Source of the DNA: Vibrio sp. STUT-A11
Lineage (GTDB): Bacteria > Pseudomonadota > Gammaproteobacteria > Enterobacterales > Vibrionaceae
Reading direction: 5' to 3'
Length of the DNA stretch: 64,000 nucleotides
NCBI RefSeq assembly: GCF_026000435.1
Contig: NZ_AP026763.1
Location: forward strand, 2,046,001-2,110,000
Shown one piece after another: positions 15,806 to 23,803 of the stretch (position 1 is its first letter; each line of letters starts with the position of its first letter). The notes under the pieces are model-generated. The model was not told where the DNA came from. It searched no databases and saw only the letters and a program-made list of their open reading frames with translations. Position numbers and translations under genes: made by a program.

Positions 15806-17452
15806 ATGGTTAAGGAACAAAAAACCGCTGACGTTAGTTTTGAGAGCTTATTAAAGATCTTCACTGTCCCTGAAGGTCCGGACTCGACATTAACAAAAAT
15901 TGAAGAAGGTCTCTCTAGAAACTTGAATCAATTTCTTCGTGAACACATCGTGGCAGAAGAAAAGCCTTTACGTGAAATAGAGAAAGACTTTTCTTCTGCT
16001 CAGATTCCTGAGCAACCTGAGTTTGTGTCAGACCATACCGAGCACTTGTTAGACACCTTGGTGTCGCACTCGGTTCATACGTCAGCTCCAAGCTTTATCG
16101 GCCATATGACATCGGCATTGCCTTACTTTTTAATGCCGCTGTCTAAAATTATGATTGCCTTGAACCAAAACTTGGTGAAGATCGAAACGTCGAAAGCATT
16201 TACGCCATTAGAGCGCCAAGTGCTGGGTATGCTGCACCGATTAATCTACGCTCAGCCGAATACCTTTTACGACCAATGGATGCATAGCGCCAACCATTCT
16301 CTCGGTGCGTTCTGCTCTGGCGGCACGATTGCGAATATTACTGCCCTTTGGGTTGCCCGCAATAAAGCATTGAAAGCAGACGGCGAATTTAAAGGTGTTG
16401 AGAAAGAAGGCCTATTCAAAGCCATGAAACATTACGGCTATGAAGGCTTAGCTATTATGGTTTCTGAGCGTGGTCACTACTCACTTAAAAAAGCGGCCGA
16501 TGTACTGGGGTTGGGTCAGGAAGGCCTAGTCGCAGTAAAGACGGATGCAAATAACCGCATTATTGTCGATGATCTCAAAGCGAAAATCAGCGATCTCAAG
16601 AAGCAAAATATCAAGCCGATTGCGGTGATTGGTGTAGCGGGAACCACTGAAACTGGTAATGTTGATCCTCTCGCTTCGATTGCTGAAGTTTGTCAGGAAC
16701 ACGATTGTCATTTTCATGTGGATGCCGCATGGGGTGGCGCGACATTAATGTCTAATCATCACCGACACCTGCTGAATGGTGTTGAGCTCGCAGACTCAGT
16801 GACAATTGACGCGCATAAGCAGCTTTATATCCCTATGGGTGCGGGCATGGTTCTGTTTAAAGATCCAGATGCGATGAGATCCATCGAGCACCACGCTCAG
16901 TACATCTTGCGTAAAGGTTCTAAAGATTTAGGCAGTCACACCCTGGAAGGCTCACGTTCTGGTATGGCGATGTTGGTGTATGCGGCAATGCACATTATTA
17001 GCCGACCTGGCTATGAACTGCTGATCGATCAAAGCATCGAGAAAGCACGCTACTTCGCGGATTTAATTAAGAAACAGGACGATTTTGAGCTGGTTTCTGA
17101 GCCAGAGCTATGTTTGCTCACCTACCGTTATCTACCGTCTAACATCCGTGAAGCCCTAGAGAAAGCAGACGGTACACAGAAAGAAGAATTAAATGGGTTA
17201 ATCAACGAGTTAACTCAGTTTATTCAAAAGCGTCAACGTGAAACTGGTAAGTCATTTGTTTCTCGTACCACGCTTAACCCGGAACAATGGGATCGCCTGA
17301 GTACTATCGTTTTCCGGGTAGTTCTTGCAAACCCTCTAACCTCGACAGACATCTTTGATGCTGTGTTGGACGAACAAAGAGTTATTGCACAACAAGCACC
17401 AAATTTAAACGCAAAAATCCAAGAATTAGTTTCTAAGATTTTGGCTTCTTGA
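15806..17452 (+). CDS. panP: PLP-dependent aspartate 1-decarboxylase PanP
   Basis: Group II PLP decarboxylase that makes beta-alanine from aspartate for pantothenate and coenzyme A synthesis; in Vibrio it replaces the pyruvoyl enzyme PanD. It is 548 residues, typical for PanP. Seen in order are an N-terminal helical part (~1-80), the PLP fold with HSLGAFCSGGTIANI, the aspartate motif HVDAAWGG and the PLP lysine in DAHKQLYIPMG. The closest alternatives are glutamate or tyrosine decarboxylases of the same fold, but length and N-terminus fit PanP. The ATG at 15806 lies after the hairpin-rich gap. It is not next to panB or panC here. Confidence 0.88.
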   Translation: MVKEQKTADVSFESLLKIFTVPEGPDSTLTKIEEGLSRNLNQFLREHIVAEEKPLREIEKDFSSAQIPEQPEFVSDHTEHLLDTLVSHSVHTSAPSFIGHMTSALPYFLMPLSKIMIALNQNLVKIETSKAFTPLERQVLGMLHRLIYAQPNTFYDQWMHSANHSLGAFCSGGTIANITALWVARNKALKADGEFKGVEKEGLFKAMKHYGYEGLAIMVSERGHYSLKKAADVLGLGQEGLVAVKTDANNRIIVDDLKAKISDLKKQNIKPIAVIGVAGTTETGNVDPLASIAEVCQEHDCHFHVDAAWGGATLMSNHHRHLLNGVELADSVTIDAHKQLYIPMGAGMVLFKDPDAMRSIEHHAQYILRKGSKDLGSHTLEGSRSGMAMLVYAAMHIISRPGYELLIDQSIEKARYFADLIKKQDDFELVSEPELCLLTYRYLPSNIREALEKADGTQKEELNGLINELTQFIQKRQRETGKSFVSRTTLNPEQWDRLSTIVFRVVLANPLTSTDIFDAVLDEQRVIAQQAPNLNAKIQELVSKILAS

Positions 17453-17663
17453 CGATAAGTTCGGGTTACATAAACTTGAAAATTTCTTTCTTTTTAATGT
17501 AACTCACTAATCATTATTGACTGACCAGAGTTACAAACCTCAGATTCCCCATTCATTTCTGTAGTTTTCAGAAAATTTTGTTTGAGGTTTGTCAAATTCT
17601 CACTAAATAGTAACCGTATTTGGTTTAGTCGAATTAAAGATAAGGTTTATACTGAAACTATGG

Positions 17664-17735
17664 CGCTGGTAGCTTTCGTTAACGCCCTTCACTACCGAGA
17701 AACTCATGAGTTTCTATCCGTTAACAGAGCCAGCG
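17664..17735 (+). other. Nested palindromes in the hexR leader
   Basis: Three nested inverted repeats: CGCTGG (17664-17669) with CCAGCG (17730-17735), GTTAAC (17678-17683) with GTTAAC (17720-17725), and in the centre AGAAACTCATGAGTTTCT (17698-17715), a perfect 18-nt palindrome. It lies 28 nt before the hexR start and could be an operator or a leader structure. Confidence 0.45.
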
Positions 17736-17763
17736 AGTTGTGCTCTATACCCTCGTGAACACT

Positions 17764-18618
17764 ATGAATACATTAGAAAAAATTCAAAAAAATCTGGAGA
17801 ATTTCAGTAAATCTGAGCGCAAAGTTGCAGAAGTAATTATGGCGTCTCCACAAACTGCTATTCACTCGAGCATTGCCACGTTAGCTAAAATGGCCGACGT
17901 AAGCGAACCCACTGTAAACCGCTTCTGTCGTCGACTGGATACAAAAGGTTTTCCAGATTTTAAACTTCACTTGGCACAGAGCTTGGCGAACGGTACTCCA
18001 TATGTAAACCGTAACGTCGAAGAAGATGATGGTCCTGATGCGTACACGCACAAGATTTTCGAATCTACGATGGCTTGCCTGGATGTAGCGAAAAATAGCC
18101 TGGATGCAATGCAAATTAACCGTGCTGTCGATTTGCTGACTCAAGCGAAGCGCATCTCTTTCTTCGGCTTAGGTGCATCCTCTGCCGTTGCCCGAGACGC
18201 GCAAAACAAGTTTATTCGCTTCAATATTCCTATCACTTGCTTTGAAGATATCGTCATGCAGCGCATGAGCTGCATTAATTGCAGTGATAATGATGTGATT
18301 GTTTTGATTTCTCATACTGGCCGTACTAAAAGCCAGGTAGAAATTGCCAACCTTGCTCGTGAAAATGGCGCGACAGTTATTGCAATTACCGCAAAAGATT
18401 CGCCGTTAGAAAAAGCAAGTTCTTTGGCGATCACACTCGATATCCCTGAAGATACAGACGTATACATGCCAATGGCTAGCCGCGTTGTACAGATGACAGT
18501 GATTGATGTTTTAGCTACGGGCTTTACGCTTCGTCGAGGTACGGGCTTTCGTGAAAACCTCAAACGAGTGAAAGACGCACTCAAAGACAGTCGCTACGAT
18601 AAATTAAGCCAATACTGA
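17764..18618 (+). CDS. hexR: Transcriptional regulator HexR
   Basis: RpiR-family regulator that senses KDPG (2-keto-3-deoxy-6-phosphogluconate) and controls central carbon metabolism, acting as repressor or activator in gammaproteobacteria. It is 284 residues. The N-terminal helix-turn-helix domain (residues ~1-77) includes VSEPTVNRFCRRLDTKGFPDFKLHLA-type sequence very close to E. coli HexR, and the SIS sugar-phosphate domain (~120-260) has FFGLGASSAVARDAQNKF and ISHTGRTKSQVE. I chose ATG 17764, which gives the family MNTLEKIQ start; GTG 17755 is an in-frame alternative. A palindrome-rich leader precedes it. Its usual neighbours zwf or pykA are not here. Confidence 0.92.
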   Translation: MNTLEKIQKNLENFSKSERKVAEVIMASPQTAIHSSIATLAKMADVSEPTVNRFCRRLDTKGFPDFKLHLAQSLANGTPYVNRNVEEDDGPDAYTHKIFESTMACLDVAKNSLDAMQINRAVDLLTQAKRISFFGLGASSAVARDAQNKFIRFNIPITCFEDIVMQRMSCINCSDNDVIVLISHTGRTKSQVEIANLARENGATVIAITAKDSPLEKASSLAITLDIPEDTDVYMPMASRVVQMTVIDVLATGFTLRRGTGFRENLKRVKDALKDSRYDKLSQY

Positions 18619-18628
18619 TTATCGTTAT

Positions 18629-18655
18629 AAAGGGAGCAATTAAGCTCCCTTTACT
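18629..18655. terminator. Terminator between hexR and the alcohol dehydrogenase
   Basis: AAAGGGAGC / GCTCCCTTT stem with a 6-nt loop between convergent genes, 10 nt after the hexR stop; only short T and A runs flank it. Confidence 0.75.
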
Positions 18656-18688
18656 ATTCCTTCTTCCCCAACTACAGCCAGAAACGTT

Positions 18689-19927
18689 TTATTCGTCTAC
18701 ACTCGTCAGGTCCGTTGTTGATTCGATCACCTCAACAAAGCTCGCTTGCTGGACACTATCAACGTCAATATTACCTCTACAATCACAGACTTGCTTCAGA
18801 ATGAAAATAAGTCGTTCTTCATTCAAAGGTAACGGGTTTCCCTTTATCGCAACAGACTTAAGGGCATCACTCGCGACCTGCTCAAATGACGTCTGACACA
18901 CACCAAATTGTCCAAGTGAAGGTAACTCTAACTTATCCAGCACCATTTTCACCCAAAGCACACCATCATGTTCATGCGCATTTGTACGATCTGTAACAAG
19001 TTTGGCAAGCTTTTTATAGCGATTAACTACGTCCATCCTGCCCGCTTTTTTCGCAGCATAGATATTTTCCTGCATCACATGAGGCGCTAAGCGCGCGGTT
19101 ATCACACTATGAGGAGCGTCAAGCTTGCCACCTAGAGCAGAAGCTAAACCATGTGCGGCACCAAGTTTTGCATTAGTGATCGCCATTCCGCCCAACAAAG
19201 CTGCAAAGGATAAATCTGATCGCGCTTTATGGTCGTTGTGCTTACACCCAGCAATGACTGAGCGACTTAACCGACGTAAGCCTTCTTCGCACACCATATC
19301 GGTTAATGGGTTTGCTTCACCACATACATAGGCTTCCATCAAATGGGTAAACGCGTCCATTGCACCACGCCCTGAGGTATAGGGATCGGTATCGTAAGTT
19401 AAGGTTGGGTCGACAATCGCAACGTCCGCGAGCATATCCGGACTTCTCAGGCTGACTTTGACTTTGTCTTGCCCGGATTTTAATACCGCATTTCGAGTTA
19501 CTTCAGATCCTGTACTTGCGGTGGTTGGAATCGCGATAAAGTGTAGAGGTTTTGCCTTTAGCGGTACATTTCTGCCAACGACTTCAACATAGTCATAAAC
19601 ATTACCATGATTGGGAATGATAGCCGCTAATGCTTTACCCATATCAAGCACACTGCCACCACCCATAGCAATAACCATATCGGGCTTAAATTTTCGGCCC
19701 AGCACCGCGGTTTCCTCCACCATGGTGATATTTGGCTCACCACTAATCGCAACATGCTGATATCGCATACTCTGAGCTTTGAGATAATTTAGGATCGGTA
19801 TTGCCCTTTGCTTGTCCTTGCCTGTGACTAACAATACGCTGTAGCCGAATTGATTGATGATAGATAACGAAGACTGTAGAGCACCTTCACCAAAAATAAT
19901 CCTGGTTGCAGTCATGAACTGAAACAT
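18689..19927 (-). CDS. Iron-containing alcohol dehydrogenase
   Basis: Group III (iron-dependent) NAD(P) alcohol dehydrogenase of 412 residues. The N-terminal Rossmann half carries AMGGGSVLDMGKA (coenzyme phosphate binding, residues ~95-108). The metal-binding half has DAFTHLMEAY and AAHGLASALGG, which supply the iron ligands, an aspartate and the histidines. The usual third-ligand pattern GAPH-S... (LDAPHSVITA) is visible. Substrate cannot be told. The ATG at 19927 is preceded by TAGGAGGA, an excellent site; the longer open frame upstream is not coding. It stands alone, convergent with hexR. Confidence 0.9.
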   Translation of the reverse strand: MFQFMTATRIIFGEGALQSSLSIINQFGYSVLLVTGKDKQRAIPILNYLKAQSMRYQHVAISGEPNITMVEETAVLGRKFKPDMVIAMGGGSVLDMGKALAAIIPNHGNVYDYVEVVGRNVPLKAKPLHFIAIPTTASTGSEVTRNAVLKSGQDKVKVSLRSPDMLADVAIVDPTLTYDTDPYTSGRGAMDAFTHLMEAYVCGEANPLTDMVCEEGLRRLSRSVIAGCKHNDHKARSDLSFAALLGGMAITNAKLGAAHGLASALGGKLDAPHSVITARLAPHVMQENIYAAKKAGRMDVVNRYKKLAKLVTDRTNAHEHDGVLWVKMVLDKLELPSLGQFGVCQTSFEQVASDALKSVAIKGNPLPLNEERLIFILKQVCDCRGNIDVDSVQQASFVEVIESTTDLTSVDE

Positions 19928-20225
19928 ACACTTCCTCCTACAAACAATAACTCCCAATAGATTGCTACGATTTAGAGTAAAAAAAGTTGACCAATCCCAC
20001 TTTGCCACCAATAGCCATATAAAACATATGCTTTTATGCGTTAGTTCACATAGTGAATATGAGGAGTTTTTTTGTGCAATAGCTTTTGCCTATATAACCA
20101 AGAGGAAATTGCTACTTTATTTCCGTATTTGGATCGGGCATAGTTAGCCCAGTAAAAGAGAGCCACTTAAGCAACGCGTTTTTGTCTGCTTTCAAAAAAG
20201 AATAGATTTAGGAGAAATTAAAATT

Positions 20226-20495
20226 ATGTTCGTTGTTATCTTCGGTCGCCCAGCATGTCCTTACTGTGTTCGTGCAAAAGAGCATGCAGAAACGCTAAAA
20301 GCAAAACGTGATGACTTTAACTACCGTTACGTTGATATTCATGCTGAAGGCATCTCTAAAGCGGACCTTGAGAAAACAGTAGGCAAACCAGTTGCAACTG
20401 TTCCTCAAATCTTCATCGACCAAGAGCACATTGGTGGTTGTGATGAGTTTGAAGCTTACGCGAAAGAGCACCTAGGTCTATTCGACGTAGCGTAA
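20226..20495 (+). CDS. grxA: Glutaredoxin 1
   Basis: Small thiol-disulphide oxidoreductase that uses glutathione to reduce ribonucleotide reductase and other proteins. It is 89 residues, near the 85 of E. coli GrxA, with the active site CPYC at residues 11-14, the cis-proline loop TVPQIFID and the GGCDEF glutathione-binding stretch. AGGAGAAA precedes the ATG. In E. coli OxyR induces grxA; I see no clear OxyR site here. A terminator follows, then ybjL, the same neighbour as in E. coli. Confidence 0.95.
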   Translation: MFVVIFGRPACPYCVRAKEHAETLKAKRDDFNYRYVDIHAEGISKADLEKTVGKPVATVPQIFIDQEHIGGCDEFEAYAKEHLGLFDVA

Positions 20496-20514
20496 TAACA
20501 CAATAGAATTTGTT

Positions 20515-20545
20515 AAAAGCCGCTTCCTATTGCGGCTTTTTTATT
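20515..20545 (+). terminator. Terminator after grxA
   Basis: AAAAGCCGC / GCGGCTTTT stem with an 8-nt loop and a T run, 20 nt after the stop. Confidence 0.9.
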
Positions 20546-20675
20546 ATCTTTCATATAGTTACTCCCCTAAGCCTGCTAATGGAAAAACATAAAAAATTTC
20601 ACTTATCTTTTTGCTATATTTAGTTACAATTCCCAACTCTAATCTTTCTTGGCACACACTTTATCGAGCCACACA

Positions 20676-22358
20676 GTGAACATAGACGTCGTATATCTTC
20701 TCGAACAAAACCCTATCCTTCTAATCTTCGTCGTATTAGCCATCGGCCTTGCCTTCGGAAAAATCCGATTTGGTAAATTACAACTAGGTAACTCCATCGG
20801 AGTGCTCATTACTTCGCTTATTATGGGCCACTTGGGCTTCTCTTTTAATGCTGAAGCGTTAACTATTGGATTTATGCTGTTTATCTACTGTGTAGGTATC
20901 GAAGCTGGCCCCAACTTCTTTGGTATCTTTTTTAGAGATGGTAAGCATTACTTTATTCTCAGCATGACTGTTCTGGTTACTGCAGTCTGTTTAACTTATG
21001 GGTTAAGCCATTATTTAGGGCTCGATTTCGGGCTTTCTGCAGGTATGATGGCGGGCGCACTAACCGCGACGCCTGTACTAGTAGGTGCACAAGACGCGCT
21101 TAACTCAGGTTTGGCGACGATACCACGCAATATGGACTTTTCGCTGGTATTAGAAAACTTATCTGTTGGTTATGCAATGGCTTATCTGATTGGCTTAATC
21201 AGTATGATCATGTTCGCCAAGCTGCTGCCAAGACTACAGAAACAAAACCTGTCAGATTCAGCACAACAAATCGCTCAAGAGCGTGGACTGGGTAATTCTG
21301 GGCAGAGAAAAGTCTATCTCCCAATCATTCGCGCCTATCGCGTTGGACCAGAATTGATTGACTGGACGGATGGCAAAAACCTACGTGAGCTGGGTATTTA
21401 CCGTCAGACAGGCTGTTACATTGAGCGAATTCGCCGAAATGGTATTCTCGCCCACCCTGATGGTGATGCTATCCTGCAAGAAGGCGATGAGATCGCACTG
21501 GTTGGTTTCCCAGATAGCCACGCTCGATTGGATTCCAGTTTTCGCAACGGCAAAGAAGTCTTTGATCGCAACTTACTGGATTTACGCATTGTTGAAGAAG
21601 AAATCGTGGTAAAAAGTGACGCGATAGCCGGTAAACGTTTATCCGACCTTAACTTGTCTGAGTTTGGCTGTTTCTTAAACCGCGTAGTACGTGCTCAGAT
21701 TGAAATGCCAATGGACTTGGACATCGTGCTCGCCAAAGGTGACGTGCTTCAGGTCAGCGGCGAAAAAAGCCGTGTGCACGGTCTTGCAGAAAAAATTGGT
21801 TTCATCTCGATTCACAGCCAAATGGCAGACTTACTGGCATTTTGTAGCTTCTTCATTCTGGGCATTATGTTTGGCCTGATTACAATGACATTTGGTCAGG
21901 TGTCGTTCAGCTTGGGTAATGCGGTAGGCTTATTGCTTTCGGGTATTACTCTGGGCTTCTTGCGTGCCAACCACCCTACTTTCGGTTACGTGCCACAAGG
22001 GGCACTGAACATGGTTAAGGACCTGGGTTTGATGTTCTTTATGGTCGGCATTGGACTCAGCGCTGGTGGAAAAATGTTCGAGCATCTGACACAAGTCGGC
22101 CCGAAAGTCATTGGTATTGCCTTTATTGTTAGTGTGGTTCCTGTGGCACTGGCGTATTTAGTTGGCGCTTATGTCCTCAAAATGAACCGTGCATTGCTTT
22201 TTGGTGCCATTATTGGCGCCCGTACGTGTGCACCAGCCATGGATGTGGTTAACGACTACGCCAAGTCGACCATTCCTGCACTTGGTTATGCAGGTACATA
22301 CGCAATAGCGAACATCTTAATGACATTAGCGGGTACGATTCTCATCATATTGAGTTGA
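20676..22358 (+). CDS. ybjL: YbjL-type transporter (AspT family)
   Basis: Putative inner-membrane transporter of the aspartate:alanine exchanger (AspT) family; the substrate of YbjL is not established. It is 560 residues, as in E. coli (561). Five to six N-terminal helices are followed by a cytoplasmic insert of two RCK_C (TrkA-C) modules at residues ~205-370, then a second set of helices. The segments GPELIDWTDGKNLRELG and RANHPTFGYVPQGALNM are almost those of E. coli. I took the GTG at 20676, matching the E. coli MNIN-type start; a TTG at 20649 would add nine residues and has a poor ribosome site. It pairs with grxA as in E. coli. Confidence 0.88.
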   Translation: MNIDVVYLLEQNPILLIFVVLAIGLAFGKIRFGKLQLGNSIGVLITSLIMGHLGFSFNAEALTIGFMLFIYCVGIEAGPNFFGIFFRDGKHYFILSMTVLVTAVCLTYGLSHYLGLDFGLSAGMMAGALTATPVLVGAQDALNSGLATIPRNMDFSLVLENLSVGYAMAYLIGLISMIMFAKLLPRLQKQNLSDSAQQIAQERGLGNSGQRKVYLPIIRAYRVGPELIDWTDGKNLRELGIYRQTGCYIERIRRNGILAHPDGDAILQEGDEIALVGFPDSHARLDSSFRNGKEVFDRNLLDLRIVEEEIVVKSDAIAGKRLSDLNLSEFGCFLNRVVRAQIEMPMDLDIVLAKGDVLQVSGEKSRVHGLAEKIGFISIHSQMADLLAFCSFFILGIMFGLITMTFGQVSFSLGNAVGLLLSGITLGFLRANHPTFGYVPQGALNMVKDLGLMFFMVGIGLSAGGKMFEHLTQVGPKVIGIAFIVSVVPVALAYLVGAYVLKMNRALLFGAIIGARTCAPAMDVVNDYAKSTIPALGYAGTYAIANILMTLAGTILIILS

Positions 22359-22377
22359 TTTATCAACGTTCAAACAT

Positions 22378-22405
22378 AAAAAAGGCGCTCAGTGAGCGCC
22401 TTTTT
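22378..22405. terminator. Bidirectional terminator between ybjL and fabV
   Basis: A perfect stem AAAAAGGCGCTC / GAGCGCCTTTTT with a minimal loop, between convergent genes. Confidence 0.93.
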
Positions 22406-22423
22406 ACTATATAAAATAAGCAA

Positions 22424-23626
22424 TTAGATTTGAATGAAATCTGCTTCTACTGCTGGGTTCACGTCTACTTCGTAATCCACACCGTCAACACCAAAGCCGA
22501 ATAGCTTCAAGAACTCTTCTTTGTACTCAACGTAGTCAGTCAGCTCTTTTAGGTTTTCAGTCGTAATTTGTGGCCATAGGTCACGACAGTGTTGCTGGAT
22601 GTCTTCACGAAGTTCCCAGTCGTCCAGACGAAGACGGTTCATGTCGTCCACTTCTGCCGCAGAGCCATCTTCTTTGTATAGACGCTGGCTGAACATACGG
22701 TAGATCTGTTCCATACAACCTTCGTGTACGCCTTCTTCACGCATCTTCTTGAATACCATTGCAATGTACAGTGGCATTACAGGAATGGCAGAACTTGCCT
22801 GAGTCACAACCGATTTAAGAACCGCAACGTTCGCGCTACCGCCAGTTTGTGCTAGCTTCTCGTTAAGTGCTGTTGCTGCGCGATCCAGGTCCATTTTCGC
22901 TTTACCTAGCGCACCATCCCAGTAGATTGGCCAAGTTAGCTCAGTACCGATGTAGCTGTATGCGACCGTCTTACAACCTTCTGCAAGTACACCAGCTTCA
23001 GAAAGTGCGTTGATCCAAAGTTCCCAGTCTTCACCGCCCATTACGGTTACTGTGTCTTTGATCTCTTCTTCTGTTGCAGGCTCAACGCTCGCTTCGATGA
23101 TCACGTCTTTGTTGGTATCAACCGCTGTCGAAGTGTAAGTTTCACCGATAGGCTTTAGAGATGAACGAATCAGTTCACCTGTTTCTGGCAATTTACGTAC
23201 TGGAGACGCCAGTGAGTAAACCACCATATCAATCTGACCAAGGTCTTGCTTGATCAGCTCGATTGTTTTCTCTTTTGCTTCGTTTGAGAAAGCATCGCCG
23301 TTCAGGCTCTTCGCGTATAGGCCTTCTTCACGCGCCAATTTTTCGAAAGCGGCAGCGTTGTAGAAACCTGCAGTGCCTGGCTTCTTCTCTGTGCCTTCTT
23401 TTTCAAAGAACACACCGATAGTTGATGCACCGCCACCAAATGCCGCAGCGATACGAGAAGATAGACCGTAGCCACTTGATGCACCCACAACAAGAACGCG
23501 TTTTGGCGCGTTTTTAATTGGGCCTTGTGCTTTAGTGAAAGCAATTTGTTCTTTTACATTAGCTTCACAACCAACAGGGTGCGTAGTAGTACAGATAAAT
23601 CCACGAATTCTAGGTTTGATGATCAT
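22424..23626 (-). CDS. fabV: Enoyl-ACP/CoA reductase FabV (trans-2-enoyl-CoA reductase family)
   Basis: NADH-dependent reductase of the last step of fatty-acid elongation, in the FabV/Ter family, which resists triclosan in the species studied. It is 400 residues. The cofactor loop is VVGASSGYGLSSR near residue 45-58, and the catalytic YX8K pattern is seen in YWDGALGKAK. AAGGAAG lies 6 nt before the ATG at 23626, so I start there. It differs at many positions from the V. cholerae FabV I remember, so it may be a second paralogue or a Ter-like enzyme acting on enoyl-CoA. The gene follows fadE on the same strand but a terminator lies between them. Confidence 0.87.
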   Translation of the reverse strand: MIIKPRIRGFICTTTHPVGCEANVKEQIAFTKAQGPIKNAPKRVLVVGASSGYGLSSRIAAAFGGGASTIGVFFEKEGTEKKPGTAGFYNAAAFEKLAREEGLYAKSLNGDAFSNEAKEKTIELIKQDLGQIDMVVYSLASPVRKLPETGELIRSSLKPIGETYTSTAVDTNKDVIIEASVEPATEEEIKDTVTVMGGEDWELWINALSEAGVLAEGCKTVAYSYIGTELTWPIYWDGALGKAKMDLDRAATALNEKLAQTGGSANVAVLKSVVTQASSAIPVMPLYIAMVFKKMREEGVHEGCMEQIYRMFSQRLYKEDGSAAEVDDMNRLRLDDWELREDIQQHCRDLWPQITTENLKELTDYVEYKEEFLKLFGFGVDGVDYEVDVNPAVEADFIQI

Positions 23627-23755
23627 ATTCAACTTCCTTTAAAAAACCTTGTAAGGATAAAAGTTTCGCTCGGTGTTCGCATCTAATTTCTGTAAAAATG
23701 CTTCGAAAATGCAAGTGGTTGGAGCACTCTATTATCAATTTTTAATCGACATAAA

Positions 23756-23781
23756 CAAAAAGCACCTCAAAGAGGTGCTTT
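23756..23781 (-). terminator. Terminator after fadE
   Basis: On the minus strand AAAGCACCTC / GAGGTGCTTT with a 3-nt loop, then TTTTTGTTT; 23 nt beyond the fadE stop. Confidence 0.9.
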
Positions 23782-23803
23782 CATCGATAACTCAAATCGC
23801 TCG

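Noticed and set aside
17560..17590. HexR-box-like TGTAGTTTTCAGAAAA upstream of hexR
   Set aside because: Only one half of the expected palindrome (TGTAGT) is present and the partner half is missing, so I do not call a site.
19928..20225. OxyR site upstream of grxA
   Set aside because: E. coli grxA is OxyR-controlled, but I could not find the ATAG-N7-CTAT spacing in this gap. The gap (~298 nt) has no other gene or signal I can name.
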